Positions 1 to 9,084 are shown, numbered from the stretch's first letter. The stretch is 64,000 nucleotides of DNA from Desulfuromonas sp. KJ2020 (GCF_024197615.1 NZ_JAKUKE010000001.1:1282773-1346772); one strand, 5' to 3'. The notes: generated by a model not told the origin, from the letters alone. A program made the numbers and translations.

Positions 1-45
1 TAACACCCTGGCTTTTTTGCGTCTGGCCTTTTGGAAGAATAGGGA

Positions 46-2370
46 TTAGGTTCGGTTGCTGCGCTGTGTATTGCGGCGCACGACTTCCAGCAGGGATTCC
101 TCTTCAAAGGGCTTGATCAGGTAGTCCGAGGCGCCGAGAGAGTAGGCCTTGTCCTGATGCTGTTTGCCGGCGCGGGAGGTGAGTACGGCGACAGGGATGG
201 TCTCGAGCACACCGCGACGGCCCAGTTCACCAAGCAATTCGTAGCCGTGCATGATGGGCATTTCAAGGTCGGTGATAATGAAGTCGACCTGGTGTTCATC
301 CAGGACGTTGAGGGCGTCCATGCCGTTGTTGGCGGTGAGAACCTCGATATCATGAGCTTCGAGGAGCATGGAGGCGTACTTACGCACGCTGAGGGAGTCG
401 TCGACGATCAGCACTCGTGGCGCCCGGTTTTCGTCCGCGAAGGCAGCGGTTTCTTCCGGGAGGAAAGATTGCTCCGCAGAGGCGAGCAGACGGGTGGGGT
501 TGATAACCAGGCGCAGCGTCCCGTCACCGGAGATGCTGCTGCCTGAAAAGAAAGGCATCTCGCGGAGCATAGAATCGAACGGCTTGATGACGGTGTCTTC
601 CTGACTGATGATCTCTTCTACCAGCAGACTGGTTTTGACGCCTGAAGCCTGAGTGACGATGGCGAAACGCAAAGGGGCCGTGCTGCCGGTTCGCGGCAGG
701 CCGAAAAAACCGTTCAGGTCGACCAGGGGGAGTTTGCTTCCACGCACTTCGAGATATTCGGGGATATCGTCGCCGGCGGGCAGGTCGACAATTTCGGATA
801 CGAGGGTCGATGGAATGACAAAGCGCTGCTCGCCAACCCGAAACTGGATGACGTTGACGATGACCAGCGACAGCGGCAGGGTCAGGCGCATGGTCGTGCC
901 CTGACCTTGAATCGTGTCGATGTCGATGGTGCCGTTGAGGGAGGCCAGTCGGTCCATGACCACGTTCATACCGACCCCCCGGCCCGAAGTTGAGTCGGTC
1001 GTCTCGGTGGTGCTGAAGCCGGGCCGGAAGATCATGTCGATCAACTCCTGCTCGGACACCTCCTGGTCCGGCCTGATAAAACCCTTTTCAGCGGCCCGTT
1101 TGCGGACCTTGTCGAACTGGATGCCCCGACCATCGTCACGCACTTCTATTTCGACGGTATTGCCAAGTCTCTTGGCCGACAGCCAGATGGTTCCGACGGC
1201 GGGTTTCCCCAGTTTTCCTCGATCTTCGGGCGTTTCGAAACCGTGGGCGACGGCATTGCGCACGATATGGAGCAGCGGATCGTAAAGACCGTCGTAAACG
1301 GCGCGGTCGATGAGAGTCTCGCCGCCGGAAACAATCAGTTCCAAGGGTTTGCCGGTCTGTTTGGACAGCTCACGCACCGAGCGGGTAAAGCGCTGGAAAA
1401 GATTGGAGGCCTGGATCGTTCGGGCTTCCGAAATCCGCTCCTTCATATCGACGGTCATGCGGTCAAGCTGGTCGATTTCCGTGGTGAAGCCGCTGAAGAA
1501 ATCGGCCATGGTCCGCAAGGCTTCATTGATGTCGTTGGTGATTTCCTGCAGGGTGCGGGCGAAAAGATTGAGCTCGTCGTAACGGTCGAATTCGAGTTCG
1601 TGAAACTCCGCCAGCATGGAATCGCTTGTTTTCGCCTGTTCGGGCAGGGCATAGGCGAAGCGTTCGGAAAAATTGCTGACTTCACGCAACAGGCGAGAAC
1701 CGGCAAATTCGACTTCTTCCCTGATTTTTTCGATAACGCCGAGTTCGTTGATCATGTGGGTTTTGGAGACGGTGATCTCGCCGAGAATCTCCATCATGGA
1801 CTCAATTTTTTCCGCCGCCACTTTGATGATACCGCCCGAAACTACGCCCGAATCATCGTCCCGGCGGGAGCCGACGCGACGCTCGGTGCCTGAATAGGCG
1901 GAACCCTGATCTGTTGTGGGCGATGTCGGTTTCGGTACGGTCTGAACCTGCACCCTTTCCGTTTGGGCCTGCTCCGCCGCCTGCTTTTCGGCAAACTCGA
2001 GCTGTTGGTCGACTTCCTCCAGGAAGCCGGTCGGTTCGGTGTTCCCCTCGCCGGCGAGACGGATGAGTTCGCGGATCTGGTCCAGAGCGAAAAGCAGGGC
2101 GTCGGCTTTCGCCCTGGTCGCGACGCTGCGGCCGTCACGGATCCCCTCAAGGGTATCCTCCAGGCGGTGGGACACAGCGGCGACGGCCTTAAGCTTCATC
2201 AGGCCAGCCGAACCCTTGATCGTATGTGCCGAGCGGAAGAGCCGGTCGATATCCTCGGAATGGACGGCCGGATTCTTCTCCATCTGCAGCAGGCCTTCCT
2301 CGAGAATGGCCAGATGCTCCTCCGCCTCTTCATAGAATAGCTGCAGAGCGCTTTCCTGAATGCTGGCCAT
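46..2370 (-). CDS. Hybrid chemotaxis-type histidine kinase CheA with C-terminal receiver
   Basis: This 774-residue cytoplasmic kinase should transfer phosphate from its ATPase core to an Hpt histidine and on to receiver domains. The N-terminal Hpt domain (about 1-110) has the phospho-acceptor motif SAHTIKGSAG with His49. A dimerisation/HATPase core follows, with N-box HIVRNAVAHGFE, then DDGRGI and GRGVGMNV. A CheW-like domain comes next, and a receiver from about residue 650 with its acceptor Asp in ITDLEMP and the conserved Lys in LIKPFE. A Ser/Thr/Pro/Gln-rich linker separates Hpt from the kinase. It is the last gene of the operon. Its ATG overlaps the stop of the Hpt-CheW gene by one base (TGATG), implying translational coupling. 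The layout resembles ChpA-type or frz-type hybrids more than flagellar CheA. No cheB, cheR or methyl-accepting gene is in the window, so the output is unknown. Confidence 0.93.
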   Translation of the reverse strand: MASIQESALQLFYEEAEEHLAILEEGLLQMEKNPAVHSEDIDRLFRSAHTIKGSAGLMKLKAVAAVSHRLEDTLEGIRDGRSVATRAKADALLFALDQIRELIRLAGEGNTEPTGFLEEVDQQLEFAEKQAAEQAQTERVQVQTVPKPTSPTTDQGSAYSGTERRVGSRRDDDSGVVSGGIIKVAAEKIESMMEILGEITVSKTHMINELGVIEKIREEVEFAGSRLLREVSNFSERFAYALPEQAKTSDSMLAEFHELEFDRYDELNLFARTLQEITNDINEALRTMADFFSGFTTEIDQLDRMTVDMKERISEARTIQASNLFQRFTRSVRELSKQTGKPLELIVSGGETLIDRAVYDGLYDPLLHIVRNAVAHGFETPEDRGKLGKPAVGTIWLSAKRLGNTVEIEVRDDGRGIQFDKVRKRAAEKGFIRPDQEVSEQELIDMIFRPGFSTTETTDSTSGRGVGMNVVMDRLASLNGTIDIDTIQGQGTTMRLTLPLSLVIVNVIQFRVGEQRFVIPSTLVSEIVDLPAGDDIPEYLEVRGSKLPLVDLNGFFGLPRTGSTAPLRFAIVTQASGVKTSLLVEEIISQEDTVIKPFDSMLREMPFFSGSSISGDGTLRLVINPTRLLASAEQSFLPEETAAFADENRAPRVLIVDDSLSVRKYASMLLEAHDIEVLTANNGMDALNVLDEHQVDFIITDLEMPIMHGYELLGELGRRGVLETIPVAVLTSRAGKQHQDKAYSLGASDYLIKPFEEESLLEVVRRNTQRSNRT

Positions 2371-3347
2371 CAGGCTGCTCCTATTTTGAATTTCTGAATG
2401 AAGGTGGAAGGCTGGATCGCCTCACCCTGTATTTCCATGGAGAGGTTCGGCATACTTTCGGCGATGAACCCCAGTTTCTCGGTTCCGGAGATGGCGATGA
2501 CCAGGTGCCGGTCGGTGGACCCGGCACTCCGGCGTCCGTGGAGTCGTCCCAGGTGGATGACCGGAACAACAGACCCCCGCAGATTGGCCAACCCCTGGAT
2601 ATAGTCGGGGGCGAGGGGCAATCGCGTGAGGGGAGGCATGGGCGAGATCTCCAGCATGTTTTCCATCGGCAGATAATATTCGACGCCCGCCACCGAAAAA
2701 TGGCAGCAGGCGAATCCTCGCAGTGCGACACGTGTGGAGTTTTCGTCGTCCAGATCAAGACCCATGTCCTCCGGGCGGACTTCAGAAGCTGGGATTTCTG
2801 GCTGCGGGTCAGAGGCAAGAACGTCCGGGAGTGGGTCAGAAGTGAGGGCGACCGGGAGATCTGTCGCTATTGGCAGCAATGGCTCCACGGGGGTGACCAG
2901 GGGTGAAGGTTCTTCGCTGGCTTGGGTCGGAACGACAGAAAAGCTCGGGCGCCTGGTGGCGACTTCGGCTTCCCGCAGGGCCTGATCGACCTCATCCGCG
3001 GCGCCGATTCTTTCCGGTTCATCGCTGCCAGTCAGGCGTACCTGCTCCTGCAGTATCCTAAAGGCGAGACCAAGGGCTTTGACCTCCGGCGCTGAGGGGA
3101 TGTTGCCGGACAGGTTGAGGGCCTCCAGGGCTTCTTCCAGACGACGGGCGATGGTGGCGGTTTCCGTCAGTTTGACGAGCCCCGCCGTCCCTTTGATGGT
3201 GTGGGCTGAACGGAAGGCGGGCTCGAGCAGGTCTTGGCTGCTGTCGCCGATCTTGCCGAGCGATTGTAGGCATTTCTCTATGTTGCCGAGATTTTCCTGG
3301 GCCTCCTCCAGGAAAACGGGCAGGAGTGTACTGCGCATATCTGCCAT
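2370..3347 (-). CDS. Hpt-CheW fusion protein
   Basis: The 325-residue protein has an N-terminal Hpt domain with SAHTIKGTAG (His49) and a C-terminal CheW-like coupling domain from about residue 205 (VAGVEYYLPMENMLEI, LRGSVVPVIHLGRLHG). The middle is a Pro/Glu/Ser-rich linker. There is no ATPase, so it can only accept or relay phosphate and dock to kinase or receptor. Its Hpt is clearly similar to that of the adjacent hybrid kinase, suggesting duplication. It starts 12 bases after the stop of the upstream receiver-DUF4388 gene and ends overlapping the kinase gene. It may act as a phosphate sink or as an adaptor for the haem HAMP sensor upstream. Domain calls are firm; the role is inferred. Confidence 0.88.
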   Translation of the reverse strand: MADMRSTLLPVFLEEAQENLGNIEKCLQSLGKIGDSSQDLLEPAFRSAHTIKGTAGLVKLTETATIARRLEEALEALNLSGNIPSAPEVKALGLAFRILQEQVRLTGSDEPERIGAADEVDQALREAEVATRRPSFSVVPTQASEEPSPLVTPVEPLLPIATDLPVALTSDPLPDVLASDPQPEIPASEVRPEDMGLDLDDENSTRVALRGFACCHFSVAGVEYYLPMENMLEISPMPPLTRLPLAPDYIQGLANLRGSVVPVIHLGRLHGRRSAGSTDRHLVIAISGTEKLGFIAESMPNLSMEIQGEAIQPSTFIQKFKIGAA

Positions 3348-3359
3348 CAGATGCCAGTC

Positions 3360-4757
3360 CTATGCATATTTTCTCTGCAGCAGGCCCACCTTGGTGAGCG
3401 TGTAGCAGATCCGTTTCGTTTCGAGAGGGGTAAGACCGCTCTTTTCGATGAGCTGACGCAAGGTCTTCTTGCCGTCGATGATAGAGAAGAAAGTCAATTC
3501 CTTTTCTGTCAGGTTGATCGATTCCAGTGCGTCCTCGTTGGTAATGAGGCGGACAAGGACGACACTTTCGTCCTTGAACTCCGTCTGGGCCAGCTGCTTT
3601 TCGTCGAGCAGGCGCAGCCCTTCCATCAGGACATTCATCAGGGGCAACCGGAAAGTAATGTCCTGCAGGTTGACTGGCAGCGCATCTTTTTCAAGGAAGA
3701 AATTGCCCGAAGTTACCTCCAGAATGGCGTTGAACGCTTCCTGGGCATGTCGTTTAAGGTATTCCATCAATTCATCGTTGGTGATATGGCCACGCTCGAC
3801 CAGTACCCGTCCGACGGGGAGGTTCTTGGAACGCGCTTCATCAATAACGCCCTGCAGGGCCTTCTTGCTGCATTTGAGGCGCCCATCCCGGCACATGAGA
3901 TCGGTGAGGAACTTGTGAGTTCCTTTACGGCTGACGGTCGAAAAGACGAATAGACCGTTCTCCAGAAATATTTCTCCGAACACATCCCGGGAAAAGATAG
4001 ACAGTCTGCCCGACAGGCGCGAGTTATGGATAAAGTTGAGCACGTCAGGCAGGGAGAGGTGGGATAGATCACCGGAAAGCACGAGTGTTTCGCTTTTAAC
4101 CAATCCCGTTTCCCGCAAGGTGTCGGCCATGACATTCTTCATGAGCAGAGGGAAGTCTTTCTGGAAGTATTGGCGCAGCAGCTTGTCCAGCGCGTCTTGT
4201 ACTTCGACGGCGATGGACTGGCCCGTGGCCCCCGCGGGAGCTTCCGCACCGGCCTTAGCGGCTTTGGCCGCCGGAGCTGGGGGGGCAGCCTGGGGAGCGT
4301 TGGCCGCAACCTGCGATGCTGGTGCCTTTTCCTTTGCCGGCACGCTGGTCGGGGGAGCTTCTTCCGCTTGAACCTCCGGCTCTCCAGCCAGAACCTGCTC
4401 GAGTTTGGCGATAAGATCGTCAGGCTCAAAGGGTTTGGTGAAGTAATGGAGAACACCGAATGATTCCTCAAAAGCTTGGCCGACCACCTCCCCCTTCGAA
4501 GAAATCAAAATGATGGGGATATCCTTCATCTTGGGGTCGGAGCGCAGGGTCTTGCAGAACATGTGTCCGTTCATGCGGGGCATGACGAAATCGACCAGAA
4601 TGGCTGACGGCGAAATTTCCCTGGCGACCTCCAGCCCTTTGTCTCCATCCTCAGCCGTATAGATCTTGTAGCCCTGCTGGGAAAGAATCAGTTCGATAAG
4701 ACGTCTGACGGTGGGAGAATCATCCACGACGAGAATGCGCTTGGCTTCATTGCTCAT
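3360..4757 (-). CDS. Response regulator with DUF4388 (PatA-like) domain
   Basis: An N-terminal receiver (about 1-125) begins RILVVDDSPTVRRLIEL, with the acceptor Asp in ILVDFVMP and the conserved Lys in YFTKPFEP. An Ala/Pro/Glu-rich linker (about 130-185) follows, then a C-terminal part with the DUF4388 signature LSGDLSHLSLPDVLNFIHNS and a later domain ending in a winged-helix-like tail (EKELTFFSIIDGKKTLRQLI). I chose the ATG at 4757, which gives 465 residues and opens directly on the receiver; a GTG further upstream would add 14 unlikely residues. DUF4388 regulators accompany alternative chemosensory systems in delta-proteobacteria and cyanobacteria. The output may be protein-protein rather than DNA binding. 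An inverted repeat separates it from the upstream haem sensor gene. Confidence 0.88.
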   Translation of the reverse strand: MSNEAKRILVVDDSPTVRRLIELILSQQGYKIYTAEDGDKGLEVAREISPSAILVDFVMPRMNGHMFCKTLRSDPKMKDIPIILISSKGEVVGQAFEESFGVLHYFTKPFEPDDLIAKLEQVLAGEPEVQAEEAPPTSVPAKEKAPASQVAANAPQAAPPAPAAKAAKAGAEAPAGATGQSIAVEVQDALDKLLRQYFQKDFPLLMKNVMADTLRETGLVKSETLVLSGDLSHLSLPDVLNFIHNSRLSGRLSIFSRDVFGEIFLENGLFVFSTVSRKGTHKFLTDLMCRDGRLKCSKKALQGVIDEARSKNLPVGRVLVERGHITNDELMEYLKRHAQEAFNAILEVTSGNFFLEKDALPVNLQDITFRLPLMNVLMEGLRLLDEKQLAQTEFKDESVVLVRLITNEDALESINLTEKELTFFSIIDGKKTLRQLIEKSGLTPLETKRICYTLTKVGLLQRKYA

Positions 4758-4835
4758 AGTAAATCCCGGAGTTAAATAGCGGTTTAATCCGCGTTGCACC
4801 CTTATAGGGGGTGAGGACCGTATTCAGGAGGAGGA

Positions 4836-4878
4836 CTTTCCCGGTCTCGCTAGGTCAACCCCAGCAAGACCGGGAAAG
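4836..4878 (-). promoter_or_regulatory. Intercistronic 12-bp stem-loop inside the chemosensory operon
   Basis: CTTTCCCGGTCT (4836-4847) pairs perfectly with AGACCGGGAAAG (4867-4878) across a 19-base loop. It lies 10 bases beyond the stop of the haem HAMP gene and about 80 bases before the start of the receiver-DUF4388 gene. There is no T-run on the minus strand, so it is more likely an mRNA-stabilising or partial-attenuation hairpin than a full terminator. Confidence 0.6.
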
Positions 4879-4887
4879 CGCAGGTCA

Positions 4888-5766
4888 TTACTTTCTTAAA
4901 ATGTCCATCGCCTTGGCGAGAGAGACCTTCATGCGCTTAAAGGCATCAGCCAGCGCCTTGATCTCGTCGTTGGACTTGACCTCGAACTCACGATCCATTT
5001 TGCCTCGACTGATGTCCTCGGCGACAGCCACGATGTTTTCGATGGGGCGCACGACGCTACTGACGATGATGCGGTCAACGGCGATCAGGGCTAGCAGGAA
5101 GAAGAGGCTGAAGCCGCCGGCAAAATAGGCCAGTTTTTTCTTGGCTTGGGCCAGGGCGACATCGGTGGGAACATAGACGATACGGGCGCCGACCACATCG
5201 CCCAGAGTGTAGCCGTAGCCGGAGCGGGTTCCGTATTGTTCAACCATTTTGGGGTGTGCTACCTCAGGGGTGTCGTGACACCAGATACAGTTCTGCCCGG
5301 CAGACATGGGGGTAGCCACGGCGTAGTATTCCTTGCCGTCGCGTTCTACAAAACCACGCCAGGACTCCATTTCGCCGGTCTCGAATTTCTTTATGGTTTG
5401 CTCTTCCCATTCGTTGGCCAAATTCTCTGGATTGAGGGGGTTGGGTGAGGCGATGCGGTAAATGTATTCGGGATACTGGTCCTGAACCGTTTTGGCGATG
5501 GTGGTGAGCATGAAAATGCCGACCGTCGCCTCAGGGAAATAGGTTTCGGGCAGGTATTCGAGCACCTTGGGGCGAATAGCGCTGCCCAGGTAGGCGGCCG
5601 AACTGCTCATGGCCGCGGAGAAGATCTCGGTTTTTTCATTGGACTCGCGAATGGTGTCCTGCCGCAGCACATAATAGCCGCCGCCGACTGCCAGGCTCAG
5701 GGAAATGACGTAGACTATGGCGAGAATGGCCATGATCCTTTTACGGATGGTCAGGTTTCTGAACAT
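4888..5766 (-). CDS. Membrane-bound c-type haem sensor with DUF3365-like and HAMP domains
   Basis: This 292-residue protein has a short cytoplasmic N-terminus, a first membrane segment (about 12-34), a periplasmic sensor region, a second membrane segment (about 210-232) and a HAMP domain to about 285. The periplasmic part carries one haem c motif, CIWCH (Cys160, Cys163, His164), in the position seen in DUF3365/Tll0287-like domains (PMSAGQNCIWCHDTPE). It ends almost directly after HAMP, with no kinase, GGDEF or methyl-accepting helix. It therefore needs a partner for output, most simply the CheW/CheA proteins of the same operon. The ATG at 5766 has a strong AAGGAGG site. Redox or ligand sensing is inferred from the haem. 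Confidence 0.88.
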   Translation of the reverse strand: MFRNLTIRKRIMAILAIVYVISLSLAVGGGYYVLRQDTIRESNEKTEIFSAAMSSSAAYLGSAIRPKVLEYLPETYFPEATVGIFMLTTIAKTVQDQYPEYIYRIASPNPLNPENLANEWEEQTIKKFETGEMESWRGFVERDGKEYYAVATPMSAGQNCIWCHDTPEVAHPKMVEQYGTRSGYGYTLGDVVGARIVYVPTDVALAQAKKKLAYFAGGFSLFFLLALIAVDRIIVSSVVRPIENIVAVAEDISRGKMDREFEVKSNDEIKALADAFKRMKVSLAKAMDILRK

Positions 5767-5829
5767 GTGAAAACCTCCTTCGATTCTGGCAGATCAGAAT
5801 ATCGAATGAATTTGGTGAAAGGATTCTGC

Positions 5830-6393
5830 TTACTTGTGGTGCCGAGACAAAAAGGCCTTTCGCTGCCCTTCGGGGATCTCGTCTTCCAGTTCGGCCAGAA
5901 AGTTGGCATACGCCTTCAGGCTCATGCCCGACCCTTTGACATATCCGACGCCCGACAGGGCATTGTCGGCCATGACCGTTCCCAGGGGGCCGACCAGATC
6001 GATGAAATCGTTAATGGTGGCCTGCACCTGCTCAGAAGTGATGGGGCCATTGTCACCGTCGCCTGCTGCTGGCTTCGGTTCGGGTCTGGCCGGTGCCGGG
6101 GCCGGAGGCGCGGTGACTGCCCCGCCCTGGGCCAAAGCGAAAAGTCGATCGTTCAAGGGTTCATCGAGTTTTTTTCGGGCAGGCACGCCCTCGATGAAGT
6201 TGGCCTGCAGAGCCTGCTTGTCCGCTATGTAGTCGAGCGTTTCGTCAGGTCCCAGCGTTCCCAGGGAGATATACACGGCGGCACCGCTATCGATGGAGAT
6301 TTTGCACAGATGCTGCGCTCCGGCAAATTTCACCACCAGCTGGCCCGTATCCCGCCCCGACAGGAACTTGCTCAGTATCGCCGCTAGATTCAC
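5830..6393 (-). CDS. DUF4388-like regulatory protein, conserved hypothetical
   Basis: The 187-residue soluble protein has two parts joined by an Ala/Pro-rich linker (about 95-115). The N-terminal half (GQLVVKFAGAQHLCKISID, then PLNDRLFALA) resembles the beta-rich DUF4388/PatA N-terminal fold, without a receiver. The C-terminal 70 residues (VQATINDFIDLVGPLGTVMA ...) look like a small helical regulatory domain of the kind appended to bacterial kinases and DUF4388 proteins; I cannot name it firmly. The GTG start overlaps the upstream receiver stop (GTGA), with a GGGAGGG site about six bases before it, so the two are probably co-translated. It may be the partner of the stand-alone receiver. Confidence 0.7.
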   Translation of the reverse strand: MNLAAILSKFLSGRDTGQLVVKFAGAQHLCKISIDSGAAVYISLGTLGPDETLDYIADKQALQANFIEGVPARKKLDEPLNDRLFALAQGGAVTAPPAPAPARPEPKPAAGDGDNGPITSEQVQATINDFIDLVGPLGTVMADNALSGVGYVKGSGMSLKAYANFLAELEDEIPEGQRKAFLSRHHK

Positions 6394-6761
6394 TTAGTCC
6401 CTCCCAGATGTTTTTTGATGGCCAGCAGAATGTCGACGGGCTCATAGGGCTTGGTGATGTATTCGTCGGCGCCTTGCTTTTTGCCCCAGAATTTATCGCT
6501 GTCCCCTGATTTCGACGTAGTGATAATGATGGGGATCTTGCTGAACTTGGGATCTTTTTTAAGATCTCGGCAGACCTGAAAGCCGTTCTTGTTCGGCATG
6601 ACAACGTCCAGAATGATCAGGTCAACGGGTTGTGTGCGGGCTTTTTCCTCGGCCTCCTTGCCGTCTCTGGCAAGGATGATTTCGTGAGAGGTGCCCTTGA
6701 GGGTTTCCTGCAGAAAAGCGAGTTCGGTGGGGCTGTCGTCAGCGATCAAGATCTTTGCCAT
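6390..6761 (-). CDS. Stand-alone receiver-domain response regulator (CheY/PilH-like)
   Basis: This 123-residue single-domain receiver has MAKILIADDSPTELAFLQ at its N-terminus, an acceptor Asp in IILDVVMPNKNG, a conserved Thr/Ser in IITTSKSG and a Lys in YITKPYEP. It has no DNA-binding domain. The start at 6761 is supported by AGGAGG about nine bases upstream; the longer reading adds only untypical residues. It is the first gene of the six-gene chemosensory operon. The PilG/PilH-like appearance suggests a role in motility or surface behaviour, but no pilus gene is nearby. Confidence 0.92.
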   Translation of the reverse strand: MAKILIADDSPTELAFLQETLKGTSHEIILARDGKEAEEKARTQPVDLIILDVVMPNKNGFQVCRDLKKDPKFSKIPIIITTSKSGDSDKFWGKKQGADEYITKPYEPVDILLAIKKHLGGTK

Positions 6762-7310
6762 TGTGAATTTGCCTCCTGTTGAGTTTTGAAAATCCATAGG
6801 ATGTTGAATCAGGCCGACGCCAAGGTGAGGCGTCGATATTCTGTCTTCTTAAAAGAAAATTTCCCCTTCCTGGCGAAGTGAATGCAAAAAATAGTCCTTT
6901 ATTTCCCTGGCCAGGGTTTTTTGCGATTTTGACCTTCTTTGAGGCCACCGGCGGCTGAGCAGGGTGTGCATTTTGTTGACGGCGGACGGTCGAGGTCTGT
7001 TGCACATGAGGTCTGTTCTCCCCATAGGAGCGCAATATGGTGGACTTTTTTTGGTTTACCTGTCCGGATTGTTTCGAATTTTCGGCGAATAATAACAGGA
7101 TTTGGCCAATGTGTAGGAAGGCAGGCCGCGGGGGTTTGTAAAGTCAAAAATATGACGTGTAACGCGTCGCCGGAGCGGCGATTGTGTGCCATCGAATGTG
7201 TCCGTCATGTCACGGAACATGCCGTTATTTTACTTAGATGGAACCACCCAGGATCGCAGCGGAAGTTCAGGATGGCACAATTTCAGGGTGAGGATTCGCG
7301 AGCTTTTTCG
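6762..7310 (-). promoter_or_regulatory. Intergenic region upstream of the chemosensory operon
   Basis: About 550 bases separate the ABC permease stop from the first chemosensory gene, with no convincing coding sequence. A 7-bp inverted repeat, CGACGCC/GGCGTCG at 6815-6835, lies about 55 bases before the start and would form a leader hairpin. CCCTGGCCAGGG (6905-6916) is a perfect 12-base palindrome next to a T-run. The promoter must be here, but I found no confident sigma-70, sigma-28 or sigma-54 match. Confidence 0.4.
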
Positions 7311-8201
7311 TCAGACGCGGTTTCGGAGATGACGTTCGAGCTGCCGGGCTCCCAGCGAGAGAGAGAGAGTCAGCAGGAGATACATGAGGGTAATGGTAAT
7401 CCATACCTCCAGGGTAAGGTAGGTCGTGGCCATCAGTTCGCTGCCCTGAAAAGTCAGCTCCTGGATGGAGATGACGGACACGATGGCCGAGTCCTTAACC
7501 GTGGAGATGAACTGTCCGGCCAAAGGCGGCAGCATCCGCTGGAAGGCCTGAGGGAGCACGATATCCTGCAGCTGCTGGCGATAGGAGAGACCGAGAGCCC
7601 GGGCCGCATCCCATTGCCCTCTTTCAATGGACTGGATGCCGGAACGGACGATTTCGGTGATGTAAGCGCCTTCGATCAGGGCCAGCGTCAGGGTGGCGGA
7701 CAGAAATTGCTCGAGAAATTCAGGCGGGGCCAACAGGATGCCGACCCAGCGGGAAATCCTGGGGTGCTCGCCGAGAAAAGCCGGGAGGCCACTGAACAGG
7801 GGGGTGACCTGGCTGCTCAGAAAGAAGTAGAAAAGAAAAATCATGACCAGCGGCGGCAGATTGCGCACCAGGCCGACATAGGTCTGCCCCACCAGACGTT
7901 TGAACAGGCTGGGGCTGGTTCGAAACAGACCCATAGTCAGGCCGAGGAGCAGGGCCAGCAGCATGGACCAGACGCTCAGTCGGAGGGTCGTGAAGAGACC
8001 TTCCAGCAGCAGGCCGGGTACCCACTGTCGGGAGGCCTCGTCAAATCGCAGCAGATACTGGGGGATGACGGCCCAGTTCCAGCGATAGTCGAGGCTGTTG
8101 TGAATCCTGAAGATCAGGGTGACGGCGAGGGCCGCCACCCCGGCCAGCAGGACGATATCCAGCCTCTTGATCTTGGGGGACGGCCCCGGCAAGTAGGTCA
8201 T
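7311..8201 (-). CDS. Polar amino acid ABC transporter permease (HisM/GlnP family)
   Basis: This 296-residue inner-membrane permease has the binding-protein-dependent transport signature EGAYITEIVRSGIQSIERGQW, followed by AARALGLSYRQ, which contacts the ATPase. Several membrane helices are visible, including LRLSVWSMLLALLLGLTMGL and MIFLFYFFLSS. It is the fourth gene of a four-gene importer operon (permease, ATPase, binding protein, permease). It is about 30% longer than minimal GlnP-type permeases because of an N-terminal extension with an additional membrane segment. Paired with the first permease it would form a heterodimeric channel. Substrate cannot be read from sequence. Confidence 0.92.
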   Translation of the reverse strand: MTYLPGPSPKIKRLDIVLLAGVAALAVTLIFRIHNSLDYRWNWAVIPQYLLRFDEASRQWVPGLLLEGLFTTLRLSVWSMLLALLLGLTMGLFRTSPSLFKRLVGQTYVGLVRNLPPLVMIFLFYFFLSSQVTPLFSGLPAFLGEHPRISRWVGILLAPPEFLEQFLSATLTLALIEGAYITEIVRSGIQSIERGQWDAARALGLSYRQQLQDIVLPQAFQRMLPPLAGQFISTVKDSAIVSVISIQELTFQGSELMATTYLTLEVWITITLMYLLLTLSLSLGARQLERHLRNRV

Positions 8202-8250
8202 AAGGAATACACTTCAAGGGCCGGTTCCCGGCCGGGAAAAAGGAGTGATG

Positions 8251-9084
8251 CTATTGAATCAGAGCCTCCCACTGGCGGCTTTCGAACCAGTATTGCCGCT
8301 TCTGCTCCAGCCACCCCTCTGCTTCGACGACGCGAATCCAGCTGTCGAGGTAGTTGAGAAAATCCACGTCGCCTTTGCGGATGGCAAAGCCGATGGGTTC
8401 CCGGGTGAAGGTGTCGGGTAGGGGCAGAAAGAGTTTGTCGGCATGCTTCAGAGCCAGAAAAGCCGGGGTGGGCTTGGAGGTCACGAAAGCATGGGCCCGA
8501 CCGTTCAGCAGCTCCTGTATGGCCTGGGATTCATCATCGAACAGGCGCAGGGTCGCCTTGGGTATGAAGGTCTTGGCGGCCGTCGCCGCAGTCGTGCCGA
8601 TGCGGGCGACGATGACGACATCCTCCCGGTCGAAATCCGCGAGGGCGTCGAAGCCGGCCGCTTTTCCCCGATGCGCGACCAGCGACATCCCCGAATAGTC
8701 ATAGGGGATGGAAAAATTCACCTTGATGCTGCGATCAGGCCGAATCCCCATGCCGCCGATGATGATGTCGAACTTGCCGGTAAGCAGCGCCGGAATGATG
8801 CCCGACCATTTCGTCGGTACAAATTCCGCCTTGACCCCCATGTCCTGGGCCAGCCGGGTGGCGACGTCGATTTCAAAGCCGATCAGGCTGCCGGTCTTGT
8901 CCTTCATGGCCCAGGGCACGAAGGTCGACATGCCGACGCGCAGCGTGCCTTTGCGAAGAGCCTGTTCCAGCGTGCTTTTTTCCACCAGCTCCTGGCGGAG
9001 GTCGGCGGCCCCGGAACCGCTGGCCAAAGCGATTCCCGCCAGCAGGACGGCGAGGATTGTGAACAAGGGTCTGAATCGGTACAT
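8251..9084 (-). CDS. Periplasmic amino acid-binding protein of ABC importer
   Basis: This 277-residue solute-binding protein of family 3 has a signal peptide (FTILAVLLAGIALASGSGA) and no lipobox. Typical motifs are RVGMSTFVPWAMKDKTG near the mature N-terminus, LIGFEIDVATRLAQDMG and DIIIGGMGIRPDRS. The start has an AGGAGG site. It lies between the ATPase and the second permease and delivers a polar amino acid to them. The residues that would fix glutamate, glutamine, arginine or cystine specificity are not decisive by eye. Confidence 0.92.
   Translation of the reverse strand: MYRFRPLFTILAVLLAGIALASGSGAADLRQELVEKSTLEQALRKGTLRVGMSTFVPWAMKDKTGSLIGFEIDVATRLAQDMGVKAEFVPTKWSGIIPALLTGKFDIIIGGMGIRPDRSIKVNFSIPYDYSGMSLVAHRGKAAGFDALADFDREDVVIVARIGTTAATAAKTFIPKATLRLFDDESQAIQELLNGRAHAFVTSKPTPAFLALKHADKLFLPLPDTFTREPIGFAIRKGDVDFLNYLDSWIRVVEAEGWLEQKRQYWFESRQWEALIQ

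Noticed and set aside
6939-8357. 472-codon plus-strand frame across the permease gene and its downstream gap
   Set aside because: It overlaps a clear ABC permease, and its translation is low-complexity (Gln/Gly/Arg-rich), typical of antisense frames.
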